DNA of 64,000 nt from Lacunisphaera limnophila (GTDB lineage Bacteria; Verrucomicrobiota; Verrucomicrobiia; Opitutales; Opitutaceae). The notes under the pieces were generated by a model, which was given only the letters and a program-made list of their open reading frames with translations, did no database searches and was not told the origin of the DNA. Positions 47,920-55,364 of this stretch are shown here, one piece after another. Numbering within the stretch: the stretch's first letter is position 1; each line of letters starts with the position of its first letter. The position numbers and the translations under genes were made by a program. The DNA lies in contig NZ_CP016094.1 of assembly GCF_001746835.1 (NCBI RefSeq), forward strand, positions 1,488,001 through 1,552,000, read 5' to 3'.

Positions 47920-48708
47920 CTACGGGGCGACGGGCGTGTTTTTGTCGTTTACCGCCTCGAGGATCAGGGCCGCCAGCCCTTGGGGGTTTTCCAGCATGGC
48001 GGTGTGGGAACCGGGAAAGGTCCGGACCGTCCAGCCGCGGGCGACGGCGTTCTTCCAGCTGGGGTCCCGCGCCGCGCGCTCGGCGACATCCTGGCCGGCC
48101 GGGATGAAAGGCACGTAGGTCACGTTCAGCTTGAAGGCGGCCGGGTTGTTGTAGGCCACCGCCTCGTACGAGGGGCCGATGGGTTGACCGACATTGTGCG
48201 GATAGGTCGTCGGATTCTCGTTCAACCAGGCGGGAATGCGCCGACCGTTTTTGACCACCATGTCTGCGGGGGGGCCGCCTTGGCGGGAAAATCCGGTCTC
48301 GCCGTCGTTGGGCACGGCGGCGTCGAAAAACATCACGTGTTTGATGCGCTCGGGAATGCGGTTCATCACGCCGGTGATGACCCGCCCGCCGTAGCTATGG
48401 CCGGTAAGGATCACGTCGTGCAGGTCCTCGAACAGGATCGTGTTCACGACGTCGTTGATGTGGGTGGTCAGATTGACCCCCTCGGCGCTGAGATGGGACC
48501 GCTCGCCGAGGGCCGTGAGGGTGACGCGGTACACGGTGTGGCCGTCCGCGAGGAGGTGGTGGCCGGTTTCCTTCCATTCGTAGCCGCCGGCGGTGGCGCC
48601 GTGCACGAGGACGAAGGTGTACTTCGGGGCCGGGTCGGCGGCGTGGCTGACGAGGGCTAGGCCGAGCGCTAGGCCGGCGAGGAGGACGGGGAGGAAGCGG
48701 AGTTTCAT
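47920..48708 (-). CDS. alpha/beta hydrolase (MES-like esterase fold), paralogue 2
   Basis: A 262-residue secreted hydrolase: signal peptide about 1-24, FVLVHGATAGGYEW, nucleophile Ser105 in LTGHSYGG, and a late His in FPGSHTAM. It is a paralogue of 35224-36003, sharing long blocks and even a similar tail (NDKNTPVAP versus SDQNKPVAQ). The middle segment (about 135-170) differs and may set substrate choice. Probably a pectin or hemicellulose esterase; substrate unknown. Confidence 0.85.
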   Translation of the reverse strand: MKLRFLPVLLAGLALGLALVSHAADPAPKYTFVLVHGATAGGYEWKETGHHLLADGHTVYRVTLTALGERSHLSAEGVNLTTHINDVVNTILFEDLHDVILTGHSYGGRVITGVMNRIPERIKHVMFFDAAVPNDGETGFSRQGGPPADMVVKNGRRIPAWLNENPTTYPHNVGQPIGPSYEAVAYNNPAAFKLNVTYVPFIPAGQDVAERAARDPSWKNAVARGWTVRTFPGSHTAMLENPQGLAALILEAVNDKNTPVAP

Positions 48709-48724
48709 CGGGTGGCGGGGGCGC

Positions 48725-48803
48725 TGGGGCGGGGTCTTTAAGCCGCGTTACGAACGTGATATCACGGTCGAACGAAGGCGGGGTGCGGCGACCCCGCCCT
48801 ACA
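48725..48803. repeat. modular inverted repeat, family 1, copy D (decayed left arm)
   Basis: The right arm (AAGGCGGGGTGCGGCGACC, CCGCCCTACA, ending 48803) and spacer phrase CGAACGTGATATCAC are kept, but the left arm is degenerate (GGGGCGGGGTCTTTAAGCC). The element ends 5 bases from the GH51 stop codon. Confidence 0.75.
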
Positions 48804-48808
48804 GTCAC

Positions 48809-50356
48809 TCACTTTTTCAGGGGGATTTCGAGCTGGGTAAACGAATGGGCGGGGAAGGTGTGGTTGATCTGGTGGCCGGTGAAAGCCAGGTCGGTGGTGA
48901 CGGTACGCACCTGCTCCGCCGTGGCGGTGTTAGTGGCCGTGATGGAATCGGCGGTGATGAGATGCACGCGGCCCTGGCCGGTGTAGGCGCCGGACTGCAG
49001 ATCCACGTCAGCCGTGATGGCCTCGGTTTCACTGCGGTTTACGACGTTGATCACCAACGTGCCGCTGGCCTCGTTGTGCACGGCGGTGACGTCCAGGTAG
49101 GGGATGTCCTTGAAGGCCTTGTTGCTGTAAGTGGCGCAGCGGGTGTGGACGTCGAGTGCGGTGCCTCGGCAGTTGTTGGAATAAAGGGAGAACGGGTAGT
49201 AGAGGGAGGTCTTGAAGCTGCCCTCGGGGGTGATGCCGACGAGGGAGGTGAGGAAGGTCAGGTTCGCCATCTTGACGATGTCGGCCTGGCGGATGAAGGC
49301 GTTCAGGTGCTGGGCCAGCAGGAGCGGGCCGGCCAGGGTGTTGCCCCTTGCGCCGTATTCGTCGAACGAGATGTAGATCGGCCGGTCGGTCTCGGATTTG
49401 ACCATGGCCTTCTGGATCTGGCCCTTGGTCACCTGGATGATCCGGTCGATTTCCATGCCCAGCGACATCTCGTCGGCGAAGCCCGGCTTTTCGAAGGCCC
49501 GCAGGACCTGGAACACGTAACGGTGGAGGGAGATGTAGTCGACGTAGCCGGCCATCTGGTCGAGCACGTAGTCGTTCCAGTCGGTCCAACCGTCCTTGGG
49601 GTCATACCGCTTCGTGACGAGGGGGTAGTTCGACGCGCCGGCGGCGACGAGTTTGATGTTCTTGTCGACGGCGCTCATCATCTTCGCGGCCTCGATGGCG
49701 AACTTGGTGTAGTCCTCCTTGCTCTTGTACCCGAGCTGCCAGGGGCCGTCGGGTTCGTTGCCGAGGGCCCAGTACTTGACCTTGAAGGGTTCCGGGTGGC
49801 CGTATTTGGCGCGGAGGTCGGCGTAGCGCGTGCCGACGGGGGCGTTGCAGTATTCGACCCAGCGGGCGGCCTCGTCGATCGTGCCGGTGCCGGCATTGAT
49901 GCAGATGAAGTTCTCGGCGCCGACCAGGTTGCAGAAGGCCACGTATTCATCCGTGCCCATCTGGTTCGACTCCTTGCGCGTGCGCGAGAGGTCGAGGGAG
50001 ACGGGACGGTCGGCCTTCGGGCCGATGGCGTCCATCCAGTTGTGGCCGGACACGAAGTTGCCGCCCGGCCAGCGGACGGACGCGACCTTCAGCTCCTTGA
50101 CCTGCTGGAGGTATTCCCGGCGGAAGCCGTTTTCGTCGGAGTGCGGTGAGGCCGGGTCGTAGAGTGGCCCGTAGACGATGTCCGGGCGTTCGCCATTGGA
50201 CAGCGGCTCGAGGAAGCTGCTGTAAATGTTGGGATCGATCGCGCTGATGGTGCGGTCGAGGTCGACCTTGATCAGGGCGGGCTCAGCGGCCGAAAGGGAG
50301 CCGGGGAGCGCGGCGGCGAGGCACAGGGCGCCGAACAGGAGTGCGGGAGATTTCAT
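48809..50356 (-). CDS. GH51 alpha-L-arabinofuranosidase, second type
   Basis: A 515-residue secreted enzyme: signal peptide about 1-23, then the classic short GH51 layout (TISAIDPNIYSSFLEPL, VASVRWPGGNFVSG), a TIM barrel and C-terminal beta domain. Acid/base is Glu201 (ALGNEPDGPW) and nucleophile Glu333 (SFDEYGARGN). It differs from the other GH51 (29559) in lacking the N-terminal carbohydrate-binding insert. It removes alpha-L-arabinofuranose, possibly with different linkage preference. The ATG is preceded by CCCCC. Confidence 0.92.
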   Translation of the reverse strand: MKSPALLFGALCLAAALPGSLSAAEPALIKVDLDRTISAIDPNIYSSFLEPLSNGERPDIVYGPLYDPASPHSDENGFRREYLQQVKELKVASVRWPGGNFVSGHNWMDAIGPKADRPVSLDLSRTRKESNQMGTDEYVAFCNLVGAENFICINAGTGTIDEAARWVEYCNAPVGTRYADLRAKYGHPEPFKVKYWALGNEPDGPWQLGYKSKEDYTKFAIEAAKMMSAVDKNIKLVAAGASNYPLVTKRYDPKDGWTDWNDYVLDQMAGYVDYISLHRYVFQVLRAFEKPGFADEMSLGMEIDRIIQVTKGQIQKAMVKSETDRPIYISFDEYGARGNTLAGPLLLAQHLNAFIRQADIVKMANLTFLTSLVGITPEGSFKTSLYYPFSLYSNNCRGTALDVHTRCATYSNKAFKDIPYLDVTAVHNEASGTLVINVVNRSETEAITADVDLQSGAYTGQGRVHLITADSITATNTATAEQVRTVTTDLAFTGHQINHTFPAHSFTQLEIPLKK

Positions 50357-50369
50357 GGGGGTGAAGCGA

Positions 50370-50506
50370 TAGGGCGGGGTCGCCGACGGAGGCGGGGCGG
50401 AGAGGGCGAAGCAACCCCGCCGCGAGCGCGGCATCGGCAGCGAATCAAGGCGGGGTTCAGCCGTCGCCATGGCTATGGCTGACACGGTCGGCGACCCCGC
50501 CCTACA
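50370..50506. repeat. modular inverted repeat, family 1, copy E (both arms extended)
   Basis: The left arm AGGGCGGGGTCGCCGA is interrupted by a GGAGGCGGGGCGGAGAGGG segment before ACCCCGCC. The right arm carries the same 30-base hairpin insert as copy C (CAGCCGTCGCCATGGCTATG). It ends in CCCTACA 6 bases from the next stop codon. The longest copy in the window. Confidence 0.85.
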
Positions 50507-50512
50507 ATGATC

Positions 50513-51472
50513 TTACTTGGCGGCGACCGGCTTGAGGAAGCCGTTGTGGTCGAGCCAGTGGGTGAAGGGTTCGAACCAGTAGTAGGTGGGGTGGCCGGGG
50601 TAGCCCATGCCGAAGCCGTGGCCGCCGTCCTGGTAGAGGTGGAACTCGACAGGGCGCTTGGCGTCGTACCACGACTTGATCAGGCCGAATTCGCCGTTGA
50701 AGAGGAAGTCGTTGGCGGCGATGGCCACAAACAGCGGGGGCGCGTCCTTCGGCACCTCGACCGGGCCCATGCCGCCGTAGATCGGGGCGATGAAGAGCAG
50801 CTTCATGGTCTTGGAATTGAGCGTGCAGTGCATCGTCAGGCCGGCGCCGGCGGAGAAGCCCATCATGCCGATGCGGTCGGGGTTGACGTTCCATTCCTGG
50901 GCGCGGGCCACGATCATCGCGTAGGCGGCCTCGGCGTCGGCGAGCTGGTTGTCGAGATTCGGGCGCGGCGGGCGCGGGGGCGTGGCCGGGGCGGGCGCGG
51001 CAGCACCGCCGGCGGGCGGCGTGACGGCGGCGAAGGTGCGGTTCATCGACTGCTGCAGGCCCTCGATCGTCGGCGGGGTCGGGATGAGGCGGTACTTGAG
51101 CACGAAGGCGGCGATGCCGCGCTCGTTGAGCGCCTTGGCGATTTTCCAGCCCTCGTTGTTGATGGAGAGCCAGCGGAAGCCGCCGCCGGGGGCCACGATG
51201 ACGGCGGTGCCGTTGGCCTTGGCGGGATCGGGGAGATAGGGCGTCAGGGTGGCGGTGGAGACGTTGCGCACCATCGGCTCGCCCCACTGGCGGAACCAGC
51301 TTTCGGGTGCGGGTTGGTCGGCGACGCCGCCGGTGCCGAGCGGGATGGCGCCGGGCTCGGCGGGAGCGTCGAGCGGGAGGATGGTGCCGTCCTGCGCGAA
51401 GGCGGACGCGGCGCAGGCGAACAGGGAGACGAAGGCGGCCTTTTTGGCCAGAGAGACGAACAGTCCAGGCAT
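50513..51472 (-). CDS. secreted alpha/beta hydrolase (acetyl/feruloyl esterase, BD-FAE-like)
   Basis: A 319-residue protein: signal peptide about 1-26, oxyanion region VIVAPGGGFRWLS, nucleophile Ser207 in MMGFSAGA, and His in QDGGHGFGMGY. A Pro/Ala-rich insert at about 151-171 is unusual for the family and may be a flexible loop. ATG 51472 gives the signal peptide; an upstream in-frame start overlaps motif 2 and was rejected. It probably deacetylates or deferuloylates xylan. Confidence 0.85.
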   Translation of the reverse strand: MPGLFVSLAKKAAFVSLFACAASAFAQDGTILPLDAPAEPGAIPLGTGGVADQPAPESWFRQWGEPMVRNVSTATLTPYLPDPAKANGTAVIVAPGGGFRWLSINNEGWKIAKALNERGIAAFVLKYRLIPTPPTIEGLQQSMNRTFAAVTPPAGGAAAPAPATPPRPPRPNLDNQLADAEAAYAMIVARAQEWNVNPDRIGMMGFSAGAGLTMHCTLNSKTMKLLFIAPIYGGMGPVEVPKDAPPLFVAIAANDFLFNGEFGLIKSWYDAKRPVEFHLYQDGGHGFGMGYPGHPTYYWFEPFTHWLDHNGFLKPVAAK

Positions 51473-51588
51473 GGTAATGCGGAGTTGGGGGTTGGGGGTG
51501 CCCATCGAATCCTGGATTAGGACGAACCAAGTCGCGGGTGCATCGGGCATAGGCCGGGGCGCCGGCGGTGGCAACGGGCGGTGCAGCA

Positions 51589-51600
51589 TTACCGTCCAGT
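51589..51600 (+). promoter_or_regulatory. candidate operator, motif 2 (TTACCGTCCAGT)
   Basis: Identical over 12 bases to 47529-47540 and 117 bases upstream of the esterase at 50513-51472. It directly abuts family-1 copy F. Confidence 0.5.
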
Positions 51601-51603
51601 ACG

Positions 51604-51706
51604 GACGGGGCCTCCGACGGAGGCTTGGCGGAGATGGCGAAGCAACCCCGCCTGCGTTCGATCAGGATGCCGCGGGCGAGGCGGGGTTCGGCGACCCCGC
51701 CCTACA
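51604..51706. repeat. modular inverted repeat, family 1, copy F (extended left arm)
   Basis: The left part carries the GACGGAGGCTTGGCGGAGA, GCAACCCCGCC module, homologous to the left-arm insert of copy E. The right arm (51679-51706) is the standard sequence ending CGACCCCGCCCTACA. It lies 42 bases from the CE6 stop codon. Confidence 0.8.
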
Positions 51707-51748
51707 ACTTCGGACGAGCTAAAACCCCGACGCCGAGGGACACCGGTA

Positions 51749-52588
51749 TTATTTGGCGCCGAGCAGCGGCAGCATTGTCTCGGCGTAGCGGCGGCCGAGT
51801 TCGCGGTAGCCGGCGGGGCTGAAATGCAGGTGGTCGGCCACGGCCTCGCAGCCGTCGGAGGACACGAAGTGCGCAGTCGGGATGGTTTTCGGCAAGTCGG
51901 CGATGACCGCGTTCATGGCGGCACACTTGCCCTGCTGGTCGGCGGGGACGACGCCCCCGGCGAGCAGCGGCACGGTATCGGCGGTCAGGCCGAGGTCGGC
52001 GAGCAGCCGCTCGTAGACGGCCTTGACCTTGGTCGGCCAGGCCGGATCGCCGACGTTGGATTCACCCTGGTGCAGGAGGATGCCCTTGATGACACCCGAT
52101 TGTTGCGCGATCCGCGCCATGTCCACGAGCCGCTGGTAAGGACTGTCGTTGTACGCCTTGAGGGCACCCTTCATCCAGCCGGGGGCGGTGGCCACATAGT
52201 CCGGGAAGGCCACCGGGTCGAAGAGCTCAATCTTGCAGCCGCCCACGGCGACGTTCACCACGCCGATGCGGATGTTTTCCGGCAGCGCGGCGGCGAGGGC
52301 GCGACCGAAGCCGTCAGCGGGGCTCATGCCGGAGTTCGGCCGGCAGAGCGGTGGCGTGGCGGGATACCATTTCCCCTGCTCACGGCCCAGCGTCGGGAAA
52401 TCGACCGCCGCCAGGACCTGGAAGCGCGGGTTGGCGTAGGACTTCTCCTCGTCGGGGATGCCGGGATAACCCTCCATGTTGGATTGTCCGAGGCAGAGGT
52501 AGATGTGGAAATCCTTGTCTTGGGCCTGGGCGCGAGCGCAGAGCAGGAACAGGGTGGCGACGGCCAGCGGGAGGAAGCACTTTTTCAT
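51749..52588 (-). CDS. CE6-like SGNH acetyl(xylan) esterase (SASA domain)
   Basis: A 279-residue secreted esterase: signal peptide about 1-22, then an SGNH domain of the sialate-O-acetylesterase/CE6 type. GQSNMEG gives nucleophile Ser36, GGCKIELF and LLHQGESN follow, and DHLHFS has Asp252 and His255. CE6 enzymes remove acetyl groups from xylan. It lies 20 bases after the GH39 gene in a ThuA-GH39-CE6 operon, fitting joint attack on acetylated xylo-oligosaccharides. Confidence 0.87.
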   Translation of the reverse strand: MKKCFLPLAVATLFLLCARAQAQDKDFHIYLCLGQSNMEGYPGIPDEEKSYANPRFQVLAAVDFPTLGREQGKWYPATPPLCRPNSGMSPADGFGRALAAALPENIRIGVVNVAVGGCKIELFDPVAFPDYVATAPGWMKGALKAYNDSPYQRLVDMARIAQQSGVIKGILLHQGESNVGDPAWPTKVKAVYERLLADLGLTADTVPLLAGGVVPADQQGKCAAMNAVIADLPKTIPTAHFVSSDGCEAVADHLHFSPAGYRELGRRYAETMLPLLGAK

Positions 52589-52608
52589 AAGGAGGGGGCG
52601 GGGGGAAC

Positions 52609-54324
52609 TCAGCGTTGCTTGAGGGGGATCTCGATCAACCCGACGGACTGACCGAGCAACTGCAAGTCAAAGGTGGCGGCGCCGGCGGCCGGGGTGGACG
52701 CGGGCAGGGGTTCGGCACGGAGGGTGGCGGCGGCGTGCAGGCCGGCGATTTGCGCGGGCGTCGGGTCCTGCGGTTCACCGAGGGCCAGCCAGGCGGTGAA
52801 GGCGTTGGCGTGGGTCTGGTCGATCCGGGTGAGCGTGACGGCGGCAAGGTCGTGATCGGCGGTGATACCGGTGACCCGGAGCGAGGCCGCCGTTGACTCG
52901 TAGAAACCGACGGCGACGTCGTGATAGTTCCACACGAGGATGCGGAGCGCGCCCGTGTCTGTCCGCGTGGCGACGACGCCGAGGTCGGGGGCGCCGCGCA
53001 CACTCTTGGTCAGGATCTCGGCGATGGGGCGCATACCGGTGGACGCGGACTCGACGCGCATCGACCCGAGACGCGAGAAGAGTTTGAAGGCGTTGAAGAC
53101 GGGCAGGGCGATCTCGTTGGTCGTGAGGGCGCGGAGGCCGTTGAACCAGGGTTGGTCGTGGAAGGTGAAGGCCCAGGAGACGGCGCCCTGCAAGTTGCCC
53201 CCGTGGGCGGCGGCGAGGTCCTGCTTGCGCATGAAGGACGCGGCGGTGTACGCGGCGAACTGCGAGGTGCGGCGGTAGTCGCGCTGCGGGTCGAGCGTCG
53301 ACGGACAGCCCGCGCAGCCCTCGGGGTCAGACTCGCCGATGTAGACAGGCAGGGCGGCGTATTCCGGAAAGCCCGCGATGATGCCGCTGTAGAGATCGAT
53401 CGTCGCGAGGTGATTGCGGAGATCCATCTCGACGCGGCCCGACTCGTCGAGGCGCGTGAGACCCTTCGCGTGGTAGGCGACGAAGTCGAGCGGGGCGCCG
53501 GTGCCGCCAGTGGCCGCGTTTTTCCCGGAGCGGCAATGCTCGAGGAAGGCCGCCATGAACAGGTCGCCACGCTTCCACTTCGGGTCCGTGGTGTGCGGCG
53601 CGCCGACGCGGGCCTCGGGGACGACGGCTTTCACCGCGGCGGTGAAGTGGTCGTAGAGGCGGCAGTAATCCGCGACCGTGCCCTTGAAGTAGGGCGACTC
53701 GGGCTCGTTCCACAATTCCCAGAGCCAGGAAGCGACGGCGGCGCGCCCGTAGCGCTCGACGCAGTGGCGGACCCAGGCCTCGATGAACGCCTGCCACTTG
53801 GCGTGGTCCTTGGGTGGGTAATAGGCGCCACCGGAGAGGATGTCGTTCGAGGGCAGGCCGCGTTTGGTCAGTGACGGGGTGTAGGGTTCGGGCGAGGCCG
53901 AGAGCGCCTGCGGCATGAAGCTGACCTCGATGAAGGGTTCGAGGCCCGGACGGGTGAGCTCGTCGAGGATCGCGTCGATCCGCGTCCAGTCCAGGACCGG
54001 GTTGCCCTGCGCGTCCTCGGTATAGACGTTGGTGCTGGACCACTTGAGGGCGAGGGTGCCGTCGCCGCTGGTGTGGAGGTGATGCACGCGGATGCGGATG
54101 GGTTCCGCGTCCGTCATCTGGTTGAGCTCGCCGAGCAGGTGCCGGCCCTCGGGCGTGAGCGTGGTGAGGGCCTCGTCGTAGCCGAAATAGTTCCAGATCG
54201 GGCGGAGTGCCGTGGTCGGCCGGTCGGCGTGGACGGTGATCTCCACCGGACCGTCCGCGGCGGCGAGGGGCGCGGCGAGGCCGAGGGCAAGAGCGAGGCC
54301 GAAGAAGGAGTGGGGGTATTTCAT
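52609..54324 (-). CDS. GH39 beta-xylosidase-like glycoside hydrolase
   Basis: A 571-residue secreted enzyme: signal peptide about 1-23, TIM barrel and C-terminal beta-sandwich. GH39 motifs include NYFGYDEALTT, VHHLHTSGDG, FIEVSFMPQAL, acid/base Glu207 in LWNEPESPY and nucleophile Glu331 in YIGESDPEG. GH39 members are mainly beta-xylosidases; other specificities exist, so xylose is likely but not certain. It sits 18 bases after the ThuA gene and 20 bases before CE6. Confidence 0.88.
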   Translation of the reverse strand: MKYPHSFFGLALALGLAAPLAAADGPVEITVHADRPTTALRPIWNYFGYDEALTTLTPEGRHLLGELNQMTDAEPIRIRVHHLHTSGDGTLALKWSSTNVYTEDAQGNPVLDWTRIDAILDELTRPGLEPFIEVSFMPQALSASPEPYTPSLTKRGLPSNDILSGGAYYPPKDHAKWQAFIEAWVRHCVERYGRAAVASWLWELWNEPESPYFKGTVADYCRLYDHFTAAVKAVVPEARVGAPHTTDPKWKRGDLFMAAFLEHCRSGKNAATGGTGAPLDFVAYHAKGLTRLDESGRVEMDLRNHLATIDLYSGIIAGFPEYAALPVYIGESDPEGCAGCPSTLDPQRDYRRTSQFAAYTAASFMRKQDLAAAHGGNLQGAVSWAFTFHDQPWFNGLRALTTNEIALPVFNAFKLFSRLGSMRVESASTGMRPIAEILTKSVRGAPDLGVVATRTDTGALRILVWNYHDVAVGFYESTAASLRVTGITADHDLAAVTLTRIDQTHANAFTAWLALGEPQDPTPAQIAGLHAAATLRAEPLPASTPAAGAATFDLQLLGQSVGLIEIPLKQR

Positions 54325-54342
54325 GGGCGTGGAAGGGACGGC

Positions 54343-55272
54343 TCAGGGCGTGGCGGGCAGCGGTATATCCCCGCGTACGGAGACTTTTTCGGCGGTCGGG
54401 AAATCAGCGGGCACGGGATAATCAGCCGGGCGGCCGGCAAGCCACTGGAGGGCGCGGACCATGACGGTCTGCAGGCCGGCGCAGCGCATGCGGGCTGGCT
54501 GGGTGTCGCCTTTCCAGACATGGCCGAAGGTGGAGGTGTAGACGCGGCCGCGGCCGTAATCGACAGTCCACTCCAGCGGCCATTCCTGTTTCGTGTCCGG
54601 ATCGAAACCGTGGGAAAGCACCGTGAGATTCTCCGCCGGACCGCGGGCGAAATAGTAGACCTCGATGTCGGGGGTGAGCCAGGAGCGCGGAAGGCCGGCG
54701 TGCAGCGGGTGGTCGCCGAGGCGGTGGACGACGGTGTCGAGGCGGTTGCCGTGGCCGGTGTCGCGCCCCTCGCCGGCCGGGATGCGGATGGTCCGGCCAT
54801 CGGGGCCGACGGCCAGGGCCCAGCCGAAGGTCTTTTTGCGCCAGCCGAGACCGATCATCTCATTGTAGGCGGGCCAGCCGGCGAAGGCGTTGTTGCCGGC
54901 GTGCCAGACGTAGAGTCCGCCGCCGTTCCGCACGTAGGCCTCGAAATCCTCCTCCACCGCGCGCGGCCATCGGGGGCCGCCGCCGAGGTCGTTGCAGGTC
55001 TGGATGACGACGTCGTGGTCGGAGAATTTGGGACGCCAGGTATCCCAGCCCGGGGAGTCTGCGGTGGCCGGGGCGGTCGAGACCGTGACGGTGAACTGGC
55101 CGGTGGGCTCGAGGATGCCGCGGATCAACGCGGTGGTGAGGCGCCAGTCATGGTTGCTGTAGCCGTCGACGATGAGCACCCGGAGGGGGGCGGGACCGGC
55201 GGGCGAGGCCACGCCGAGCGTCCAGCCCAAGGCCAGCCACAGGAGCAGACAGACGGGGGTAACGCGTCGCAC
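54343..55272 (-). CDS. secreted ThuA-domain protein
   Basis: About 309 residues with a signal peptide and a class I glutamine-amidotransferase-like ThuA fold: VLIVDGYSNHDWR, VVIQTCNDLGG, GGGLYVWHAGNNAF, VYYFARG and a C-terminal TFGHVWKGD. ThuA proteins work with Gfo/Idh/MocA dehydrogenases in 3-keto-sugar metabolism in rhizobia; whether this one does so is unknown. No ATG is available: GTG 55281 and GTG 55272 are in frame. I prefer 55272, since the resulting MRRVTPVCLLL matches the signal peptides of the GH51 and GH127 proteins. First gene of the GH39-CE6 operon. Confidence 0.8.
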   Translation of the reverse strand: MRRVTPVCLLLWLALGWTLGVASPAGPAPLRVLIVDGYSNHDWRLTTALIRGILEPTGQFTVTVSTAPATADSPGWDTWRPKFSDHDVVIQTCNDLGGGPRWPRAVEEDFEAYVRNGGGLYVWHAGNNAFAGWPAYNEMIGLGWRKKTFGWALAVGPDGRTIRIPAGEGRDTGHGNRLDTVVHRLGDHPLHAGLPRSWLTPDIEVYYFARGPAENLTVLSHGFDPDTKQEWPLEWTVDYGRGRVYTSTFGHVWKGDTQPARMRCAGLQTVMVRALQWLAGRPADYPVPADFPTAEKVSVRGDIPLPATP

Positions 55273-55320
55273 GGAGATCACGGTGACGGTGGGATCGGTC
55301 GGTTCGAGGGGTGCCGTGGT

Positions 55321-55331
55321 TGACCGTAATG
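55321..55331 (-). promoter_or_regulatory. candidate operator, motif 2 (inverted; ATTACGGTCA)
   Basis: On the minus strand CATTACGGTCAACC matches CATTACCGTCCAGT of the 51589 site at most positions; the centre base is swapped, as expected for an odd palindrome read from the other side. It lies 50 bases upstream of the ThuA start. Confidence 0.4.
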
Positions 55332-55364
55332 TGGGCGTCGGACGATCGAACCCGGATCAGGCTG

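Noticed and set aside
35104-51706. CRISPR array
   Set aside because: The repeats are long palindromes in separate intergenic gaps kilobases apart, without regular spacers or cas genes.
35104-51706. Insertion sequences or MITEs with target-site duplications
   Set aside because: No transposase gene, and I could not identify flanking duplications; repeat elements are therefore described without claiming transposition.
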